Source: Nymphaea colorata
Lineage: Eukaryota > Streptophyta > Magnoliopsida > Nymphaeales > Nymphaeaceae
Direction: 5' to 3'
DNA length: 64,000 nucleotides
Assembly: GCF_008831285.2 (NCBI RefSeq)
Contig: NC_045138.2
Coordinates: 34,753,934 to 34,817,933 of the forward strand
In this document: positions 55,301-64,000 of the stretch, in pieces
Layout of the letters: each line of letters opens with the position of its first letter
How positions within the stretch are numbered: the stretch's first letter is position 1
Translations under genes and position numbers: made by a program
Notes under the pieces: generated by a model
What the model saw: only the letters and a program-made list of their open reading frames with translations
Database searches by the model: none
What the model was told of the DNA's origin: nothing

Positions 55301-58300
55301 GAGGAATACCTGTACACATTAAGCATATCCAAAAATATCAATGATATTTGAGATAAAAAATATGTCCCCAACGAACTAGCAACACTGGTGTTTGTCTGTC
55401 AAACAAATCCAAACAACTGAAAGATCAAAACCCCTATAAACAAGTAGAAAGCAAATCACAGGGATAAAAACCACCTCTCTTGATAGTCAAGCAAGAAAAC
55501 AAAATTTGGACTAAGCATTTTTTGCAGATGATTATCCTCAAAGCAAGAGCCGAAGAATTATCAACTTTTGCAATAGATGAAATTCCATCGACTGTATAGA
55601 TGCATGGAAATATGAAGCAAACGGTTTTAGTTCTGATTATTGGAAACACACTTCATCAAAAATCAATTACGAATAGATAAGATTGATAATAGTATTCTGA
55701 ACACCTTTTTAGCACGGCCACAGTCCAGAAATTTTACTCCCAACATTCAAGCATAACTTCATCACTTCTATACCAAGATTCTCCAAAGTATTATAGCATA
55801 TAATGCTTGGTTGTACATTCTATACTAGTATAACCTGAATAGTCCATACTATCAAATGGCAGAAGGAAGTCCCATTTCCACTAAAAGATTTCCAACGTTT
55901 GCCTTAGGTTCTCCTACAAAATAGTTATTTGTTTTTTAGAAAAATGACAATAACTATTCAAAAAATCTCATTTTTTGAGACTTATAAACAGGCACCGTTG
56001 ACAGTAACCACTGAACCAAGTGAAGGTGTCACAAACTCTACAATAAGGTCCACAATGAATTGAACCCTTTTGTTGCCTAATCTCAAGTGATTCCAATACA
56101 CAACACAATCATCTAATCCCTTCACATTGCCTGCTCCCAAGCGATATCCCAATCAGCAAAAAACAACCATAGAGCACCAGCCCCAGTAAGGCTATTTTGA
56201 TGTGTATGACAATCCTGAAAAAAAATCAGTAGCTCAAGGGGGCCATTCAGAGGACATCTTTCAAGCATTACATTATTCAGATGCAAGAAAAAGTTCCATG
56301 AATTTCACCAGCTTAATGTTGGTAAGAGGAACTTTCCTCATCTAGCCACAACTCAAAAAATGCAAATGATTACTGCGGATTACTGGATACTGGTGCTAGT
56401 AATCTCCAACGTGCTTGTATCTCCTTCCAGTTATTCATCAAGCAATAATAAAGATCACAACTTCTAAATACACAATAACACAAATTTGGACAGCCATATG
56501 CACAATTCACATGAGTTTCCATATATAACAAAAAGACTTATTTAGCTAAATGTGCTTCACACCATAGATAGTCGTGGGGACATGAAATCACCTGCAGTAT
56601 GTCAAGTACGGTTCTAATAACAGTCTGATCTTTCAAAAAATCAACACTTTGGCGTGCTTGGCCAATTATCTCTGCCCACCGCTGTGACATAATCAACCAA
56701 CCAGTTATGGAATCCAAGTAAGAAAAAAGGATTGCCATGGACCATTAAACCTCGGGCAAATATGAATGCAGCACAACTTGGAAGAACATCTGGCTGAAAA
56801 ACTAAAGCAATTTGACAGCACCTGGTTAGGGAACTGCATTAACCTCTGCAGATATTCATCTCTCTTCTGAGGATCAGATTCTGCTTGAATCATATGACCA
56901 ACCTGTTAAGTGCAAAGCATTATCTGACTTATTCTTACACTACTATGAAAAATAATTTAGATAAGTGTTTCTTAATATACCGACTCATAGAATGTATGAA
57001 TTTGGTGGGGCTCAAGATCCATAATAGTAGTTGAAAGACCTGTTAAAAGCTCAGATACAAATGGCTCACTTTCTCCAACCTGGAACAGCAGGATAAGAAG
57101 GCATTTTTCAAAACATCAAACTCTTAAATAGTCAGCTAAGTTGTTGCAATATGATTATCATGTCAAAATATAAAGTACTGAAAAAAAAAAAAAACAGTTT
57201 TATTTGGTGGCATGTACAGCCAAGGTCATCCACGTGTGGAACACCATGTGTCTGGGGATTTGTTTACAAAAGTATTTTATGTAACACCACACTGTACTCC
57301 TAATTTCACTATATGGTTTATTACATGTAGAAATACACATGATGATCTATGTAACCGTGGCAGTAACAAAGAATGGTTTTAACCATAGGAGAATCAAAGA
57401 AGTAATACCATCTAGCAGAACAATCTAACCATCTGCTGAGAAGAGCTTCATATTCTGCCTAATAACATAACAAAGACCAACCCTATTCCAATGAATAAAT
57501 CAAGGCATTCTTCTTACCTGCACAATCACAAACTTCCTCTTGCACTTCTGAACAATCTTCAAGAATGTATCACATGCCATATCCTGAACAGTTTAAAGAT
57601 TGAATTGCCATCATAAGCACGCAAGAACATAGCAGAGACAACCTTTTAATGACAGATATGGACCTCCTTTGCCATGACATGAACCAGCAACAAGAACATG
57701 CAAACAAGGTACTCGAGAGTTTAATGTGTTTAAAGCAATGAAACCAAAAGCAATCCATTCTAAAAATAACCTAAATTCATGAAACCAAAGGCAGCCATAT
57801 GGCCTACTATACTGGGAAACCTAGAAAGCAGAACCTTCAGAATAAACCTCCCACTCATGTGTAAAAGCAGAACATTCAGAATAAACCTCCCACTCATATG
57901 ATACACAGAGTGGATCAATTAAATAGAGTGACATGATATGACAATTATTTCTTATTGACACAAGTAATGAGATCACAGGTTTAACACACACCTATAGAAC
58001 ACAACCAGATCTAGCCCAACAAATCCAAATTCTTTCTGGATCGTGCAGTGTAGTCAAACACACATTAATCAGAAAAATAAAATAAATGCACATTCTAGCA
58101 TTAAAAAAAAGGAGAAAGTAGAGAAGCTAGCTAAAATACACACACAATCAAGTCAGTCAAGTAGACAAAACTCAATTAAACAAGATAGTTAAAAATACGA
58201 CTTTACAAGTAAGCTACCAATATTTTATTTGTTCAAATGTATAGCAATATGCAAACACAACAAGAAATAGTGAGACAGGAATAGAAAATTCTTTTCCCTT

Positions 58301-61300
58301 CTGCTAAAATGGCACTTAAAATTCTATCGGGACAAAATGTTTATGAGGTTCCAATATGAGAGAGTATTCATTTAAAATGTTAATGTAATCACTATTGTGC
58401 TAGGATACTGATATCTTATGAACTTATCATCATCATTATCTTAGATAAAAAGGTTTTTCCTCAGCTTTTAGAAGCGGGGTCACCTTCCTGAGCCCCTCAT
58501 GTGGCAAGACTAATTCAGGATGTTGGCTATAATGATGGAGCTTCAATCACTGGTATCCCACTGTGTAGCTGTTATATTTCAATGTCAACATGATCCCAGC
58601 AGAAATTCTCTATTTTTTTTTCTTTCCATTTTTGGGAGTTGAGTTTTGGGGTGGGGATGGAGAGGAGAGGGAAAGAAAAATAAAACAAAGCGAACCTGAA
58701 CTCCAGGATGCGTTTCATGCATAAACTCAAACAACTTATTCACAACAGTCTTCAGAAATTTCCAGTGAGCCCTCAAGAATCGTGGGTATTGACCAACCAC
58801 GTACCTGCAAAAGGAGAATAAGAATGACCATGCAAGTGTATTTCAAAGGTACACAAAAGACAGAACAGACAGGCATAAGAGACATGAACTTGTATAGAAG
58901 AATAAAACAATGAAAAGATGAAGATACCAAAGAGACTCACATGATGTTGCTTGCTATCACAGCCTTGTTATCCTTCCCTTTTGTAAGCTCACACAGGTTC
59001 AGTAAATCGCGAATGACCATAACCAGAAATCTGTTTTCCTGCATAAGATTGAAATAACATCACTAACAGCAAGAGGTGGTCATGACCCTTTTTAGACAAA
59101 GGAAATAAGAGCAAGAGTAAGATCAGGATCAAAAGAGTGCAAAATACTAAGTAAAATGGAGCAATTGAACAGAATAAAGTTAAAATTGCTGTCTAGCCAC
59201 CAGCAATGGTATCTAGACTCTTTTTGCTTTAAGCAAAGCACACATCATCTAATAAGTTCCCATCATATATTCCCAACTATCCAATATGCTTATCCGCCTG
59301 AAACAGAATTGACAAAATAACTAGAAAAAAAGGTGAAAATACCAAAGGAGCAGGAAGACAGGCATGAGTCCCATAGGATCCATTTTCCATAGACCTCACA
59401 TGAAACACGGTGTTTCTGACGATTTAAAACAATTAGAAGTGTATATCATGAATTACTAAGTAAGCAGATAACACAAATCCTACGTAACATGAACACCTCA
59501 AAGTGGGCAGCACACCCCTCTCGACACGACCGAACACGGGTGCAGACACGGATGCGGTTCTGGACAAAAGGCACCCAATGCGGAATCTATCCATTTCTAG
59601 ACTTGGAGTCCACCTCCATCCAAGGGTTTTTTTTCACATTCACTATGCATATACGCACAAAAAGGGATTCTTTCGACTTTGGTAATCTCCGTTTCTCTTA
59701 GTTCCTCCATCCTGATTTATTTTTCTTTTTCCGGGCACGCAATAATATGGCTGTCGTCAATCTGAACTTTTTAATATGCACACACAACCAAATTATGCCC
59801 TGATCTGTTTATTATTTCTTATAGATAATAATAATCTGTTTTATTGAATAACATGTTTTAATTGTTCTATCTGCTTTAATCAAACTGATATGTCTTACGA
59901 GCTGTTCCCCATTTCTAATTTTAATCCGCTTGCTGTAAGCCCGACAACCTGTTTTAGCAGACAATATTATATGTTTTCAACTTCTAGTTTATTATATAAT
60001 CTGTTTTATTGTATTATCGGTTTTGCTTCTATTATATATTCCGCTTTATCTTTTTTTCCTTGCCAAATTAGGCATTTTTATGCCTATTCACTTTTTGATG
60101 AGGTGAAAAACCAATGGCTCTAAATGCACTGAAATTGAATGAGTTCAACTTCAAGAATGTAGTTTCACAAGAAAATAATAAGAGATACATATAATAGACC
60201 TGATCAAACAAAAAACACCTACCATTAGATTTTTTCCCAAGAACCTAATATGCACAAAAATAATCACATCTACATATAATAGACCCATTGTCACCAAAAC
60301 ACCTTCCTCCCTAAACCCCTTTTCAGAGGGATGTGCATAAGGTACACACACACATGCATCCCTGTGCACAAGCACAAGAAACTATCCAGTTTTTCTATTA
60401 GCATAAAAATTCCCTTAACCACTTAGTGCACTCTGCTTGTATAAAATTTCTTCAGTAGAGCAATCATGACTCACGAGTACAGGACATCATTTGATCTCAA
60501 CATCCACATATACCAGAATTGCAAAAATACCTGGTCCTCCATCATAGACCCAGATATTGACCCAATGGCCCAACAGAGGGTATTTAAGTTATTCCAAGTC
60601 CATTCTTCTCCATTCAATTGTTTGGTTAGCTTCTTCAACATCTGCATTTTAAAAGAAGATGCAAAGATAAAAAATAGGTGGATTTTTAACCAACTAGTAA
60701 TCAATCTGAAATCATGAACGCATAATCTACAAGAATGTGTGAACCAGAAACATGATAAAAGTCTACCTTGTGGAACATGGAAATGCCAATGTTACTATAA
60801 AGAACATATAAAAGTTGAAGTGATGATAGTTGAATTCTGCCATACATACGGGTTCCAGTGGCAGGTGGGACTCCAAAAAGCCACTGCAAATCTTTTGAGG
60901 TATATGGCATCATTTTGCTGATTATTTGAAGTCATGTAATTATTTTGTTATTTGGAAATGCGAAGATTGTATATTTACACCTCATAAAAAGATAAAATCC
61001 TTTTCCTATTCAATGAAATAAAGTTGTTGAAGAACCAAACATTGGTTCACATAGCATGATGTCTGCTAAATATTGTGTGCCATAATCAAAAGGTTATGTT
61101 ACATATTCAAGAACCAAATAAAGGTTAACAGGATAAATCCAGGTTCATGATTCATTTGAGAAATAGAATTATAAGACCAAATAACAGAATAAATCCAGAT
61201 TCATGATTCATTTGAGAAATAGAATTATAAGACCAAATAGCCTGACAGCAGAAAATAACATGCATTAAGATAAGTACAAACTACGAAGTGTGACAATAAA

Positions 61301-62601
61301 GTGACTTCTATGATTGAGATGGTCAAGGAACTTTGCCAAGAAGATCAATTGCTGCTACACATGTGACTTCCAATGCCTTTATTTTGTAATGTGAAAACAA
61401 CAAGGAGGTCTTTGTGGTCTGAAATAAGTTCAAGTCCAAAAAATTGAAGCCTAGATAACCATAGCAGTAGTAAATCTAATGTAAATCAAGTAAACAATAG
61501 AAGATCTAATGTAAATCCAGTAAAACACTAAGGTACCAGTAAAAAAATTAAGAATGCTACCCAAAGTCCACATGGCATTACAGCAAAGATGTAGTTGTAA
61601 CACTTCTTTAAGAAAATGAGTTGCTTCATGTAAAAGAAAGAAAAAAACTCTGCATGGGGGAGAAAAACCTGCTGCTCCGTATCTTCGTGATCCAGATGAG
61701 ACAAGTAGATAAGTGTCTCTCTCATAATCTGCAAACTACAAAATTATTAGCAAAGACCAATAGATATTATACAAAATGCATCCCCTTGAACCTAGCACAG
61801 TTGATGGCTTGATGCAGAAATGAAAGCAGGATAAGAAGATAAAATCTGAAAAACTATGAGAATGGAACATTTTTAACACATAAAATCGGCATTAAAAATG
61901 TAACACCTCAAAAGTTTAGTCTCGTATTGAAGATTGTGAGATATCTTCAAGGGATCATAAAATGGGTTGTTAAAAGTGGTTGGTTGTCCTGGTTCCTAGC
62001 TTTTTCGGGCTGGAACCGAAAGTGTTAAGAGGCGAATTGGGTTCCATCAAACCAAGGGCTCAAGCCTAGTGTGAGTCGGGTGGTTACAGTTGTATCAGAG
62101 CATGGTTCAACACAGATCTGGGGCCACACACACATGGGCGCGTGTGCCTTAAGGAGGGTAGATTGTGACACCTCAAAAGTTTAGTCTCGTATTGAAGATT
62201 GTGAGAGATCTTCAAGGGGCTACAAAGGGAGTCGTTAAAAGTGATTGGTTGTCTGGGTTCCTAGCCTTTTTCGGGCTGAAACCAAAACTGTTAGGGGGCG
62301 GATTGGGATCCATCAAACCTAAGGCTCGAGCCTAGTGTGGGTCAGGTCGTTGCAAAACAAAAAATCGCACTCTCATGATATTGAACTGAACACCAACCTT
62401 GTACTGAACAAGGACATCATTGTCTTTCATAGTTTCACGGACAATATTTCCATTTTCATCCTCTACAATTAGAACTTCTTCAGGCTTGGCCATACGGCAA
62501 ATCATAAGCATTCTCAGTTTCGACATTGGAGCAGAATACAACTGACGTCTCTGTAAGAGTTGCGAACCAAGACCATCAACCATACCGGTATATGAAGGGA
62601 C
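52318..62601 (-). CDS. XPO1: Exportin-1 (XPO1/CRM1), C-terminal part; gene runs off the window
   Basis: Nineteen minus-strand exons: 62398-62601, 61669-61728, 60531-60641, 58941-59038, 58696-58804, 57518-57583, 56981-57079, 56822-56902, 56592-56681, 55310-55395, 55076-55156, 54786-54968, 54515-54581, 54326-54436, 53213-53320, 52984-53121, 52775-52912, 52590-52694, 52318-52440 (stop TAG 52318-52320). They total 2058 nt, 685 residues, matching about residue 390 to the end of the 1075-residue Arabidopsis XPO1A. Clear landmarks are [92 protein letters not shown] and the tail [20 protein letters not shown]1 is the HEAT-repeat karyopherin that carries NES cargoes out of the nucleus with Ran-GTP. 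The cysteine equivalent to leptomycin-sensitive human Cys528 is present (DLLNLCE, codon 58991-58993). The N-terminal, Ran-binding half lies beyond base 64000. Confidence 0.96.
57825..57902. repeat. About 39-bp tandem duplication in an XPO1 intron
   Basis: Two neighbouring copies of agcagaaccttcagaataaa followed by cctcccactcat, in the intron between exons 57518-57583 and 58696-58804. Confidence 0.8.
59486..59700. repeat. gggtgc-type repeat fragment in an XPO1 intron
   Basis: Carries cacgacc-gaacacgggtgcagacacggatgcgg and aaaggcacccaatgcgg, in the style of the elements at 2.9, 11.4, 23.4 and 25.7 kb. Ends not defined. Confidence 0.4.
61134..61240. repeat. About 53-bp tandem duplication in an XPO1 intron
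   Basis: Two copies of aataaatccagattcatgat plus tcatttgagaaatagaattataagaccaaata, nearly identical, end to end. Confidence 0.85.
61899..62354. mobile_element. TRIM-like miniature LTR retrotransposon in an XPO1 intron
   Basis: Two direct repeats of 190-191 bp, 61899-62088 and 62164-62354, each begin TG and end CA (tgtaacacctcaaaagttta / tgtgacacctcaaaagttta). Just after the left repeat is ttgtatcagagc (62090-62101), 11 of 12 bases of the primer-binding site complementary to initiator-Met tRNA (tggtatcagagc). Just before the right repeat is a purine-rich aaggagggtaga. The internal part is only 75 bp and encodes nothing, the definition of a terminal-repeat retrotransposon in miniature. Several differences between the LTRs suggest it is not recent. 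Target duplications are unclear because the flanks are A-rich (aaaaa/aaaca). Orientation is plus, opposite to XPO1. Confidence 0.85.
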
Positions 62602-64000
62602 CTGCAGTACATAACATGATGAAATTCTGCACATATAATAACAAAAAAAAATGCACATTTCTACGGTTATGAGAGAACTGCGAGGCAATCCAATGAGACT
62701 CATTTCCTTTCAAGTAAATTCACAAATAATAGTGCATATAATTGTCACAAAAAACGTGTACAGGTATTATACGGCAAAAAATTTTTGGGGTATAATACGG
62801 CAAAGTTGTATATCTCGGGAAAATCTCGGTGAATTTTTAAAAAATTTAAAACATTTAATAAATCTTGAAAATTATAAAAAAATAAAAAAAAACATGAAAA
62901 AATGCGTATTATACCCATATTATACCCGTTTTTTATTTTTTGGCATTTAAAAAAAAACGTGTTTTATACCCATATTATACCCATTTTTTATTTTGTGGCG
63001 TTTATTTAAAAAAACGTGTTTCTTTCACGTTTATACGGCTGACTTGTTTTCCACGTTTTATACGTGTTTTTTTCGAATAATGGTTTAAATATTTCCCTCA
63101 TCTTCGAATATATAGTGTTTGTTTTCCCTTGTTTATTCACTTGTTTGCTAGGCTAAGAGAAACCGCTCCATCAATGGTCACATATTGGCCGCGGCCTGGC
63201 ACTTGTTAAAGCCTCAAGGATTTTCCAGCCCACTCAAAGTATAGATAGTTTCACGCTTGCTGCAATGCATCATCTCAACTATTTTTGTGGAAGATTATTC
63301 CCCCAGAAATATTTTCAAAATGAGAATATTTCAAGAATTCGTATAAAAAAATAAAAGCAACACACATACACCTATATAAATGAATAAAAAAATGTTCTTT
63401 TTACCATCAACTTGGATTCACAAGCTAAGTTGTCACAGAAGTCAGATGCCCTCAGTCAAGGCCCTAAAAGACTAGTTGGATGACACAAACAAAATCAACA
63501 AGAGTGTCTAAAAGTAAAAGGTTTGAAATGATAAAAGATCACTACGAGACAAACATACATGGTTCACTCACTGCACATAATGTCAGCAATGCTAAACTGA
63601 AATTTAAGTGGGAAGATTAAATCTAAAAGGAAATGTACAGCACGCCCAACTAGGCCCCGGACTCGGACAGACTAGTTGGTGGTTTTTCAACCTCATTGGC
63701 AACTGCTAGATGAATGAAAGTCATTCCTCCATGTTCCAGTACAGGACAGACCTCCCTCCCCAACCACTTTATGTTGGCACAAAGAACAATTCATATGAAT
63801 AAGTCTCCAAAGTTTAGAGTACCACAATGCATGAAGTACATGGGAAGTACCATTATATGAGTGCAATAAAGTGCAATATTACATTTTCTCATCAATCTAC
63901 AAACACTATATGAGTGCAATATATTGAAACATTATTTGAATGGTAACCCCCATATTCTTTGAGTCAGACAAGGATGAAAATCTATAATAGAGGCATAGAT
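62602..64000. other. XPO1 intron reaching the window edge
   Basis: The exon ending GLQ that should precede the 62398-62601 exon is not found here, so the intron continues beyond the window. It contains an AT-rich repeat tract at about 62750-63075 built from acgtgttttatacccatatt and tattatacggc motifs. The remainder to 64000 shows no exon I recognise. Confidence 0.5.

Overview
This is nuclear DNA of a flowering plant. It is AT-rich, its genes have many GT-AG introns (some over 2 kb), and it is full of microsatellites, short inverted-repeat elements and tandem duplications. The protein sequences look like angiosperm orthologues. I cannot place the species; no bacterial, organellar or viral block is visible.

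Layout. 1-5.9 kb: non-coding DNA with a decayed copy of the last two Derlin exons (about 1.0-2.65 kb). 5.9-7.1 kb (+): an intronless mitochondrial-type PPR gene resembling Arabidopsis PPR336. 9.48-13.87 kb (-): a complete six-exon Derlin gene (243 aa, ER-associated degradation), whose 2.7-kb intron 4 carries a perfect 214-bp tandem duplication and a transposon-like insertion. 14.1-18.6 kb: intergenic, with short repeats. 18.6-35.4 kb (-): a complete 13-exon BLISTER-type coiled-coil gene (799 aa), with introns holding hairpin elements, (TA)n-bearing elements and a tandem duplication that copies one splice donor. 35.4-45.7 kb: gene-poor, with MITE-like elements, a 71-bp minisatellite and LTR-like promoter sequence. 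45.7-50.1 kb (-): a complete four-exon cytochrome P450 of the CYP85 clan (491 aa). 50.5-51.5 kb: a duplicated fragment of that P450's intron 1 and exon-2 start. 52.3 kb to past the window edge (-): the C-terminal 685 residues of exportin-1 (XPO1/CRM1) in 19 exons; the 5' part lies beyond base 64000. Intron 1 of this visible part contains a 456-bp TRIM-like miniature LTR retrotransposon.

The genes do not form a functional cluster: RNA metabolism in mitochondria, ER quality control, a Polycomb/stress-linked coiled-coil protein, a P450 and nuclear export are ordinary neighbours. All exon models were built by eye from splice sites, reading phase and remembered family sequences; phases close exactly in Derlin, BLISTER, the P450 and the visible part of XPO1. 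I saw no CRISPR array, tRNA, rRNA or prokaryote-type operon. The more unusual material is in the repeats: two gene-fragment duplications, a splice-donor duplication, a hairpin array inside a gene and the TRIM beside an exon.
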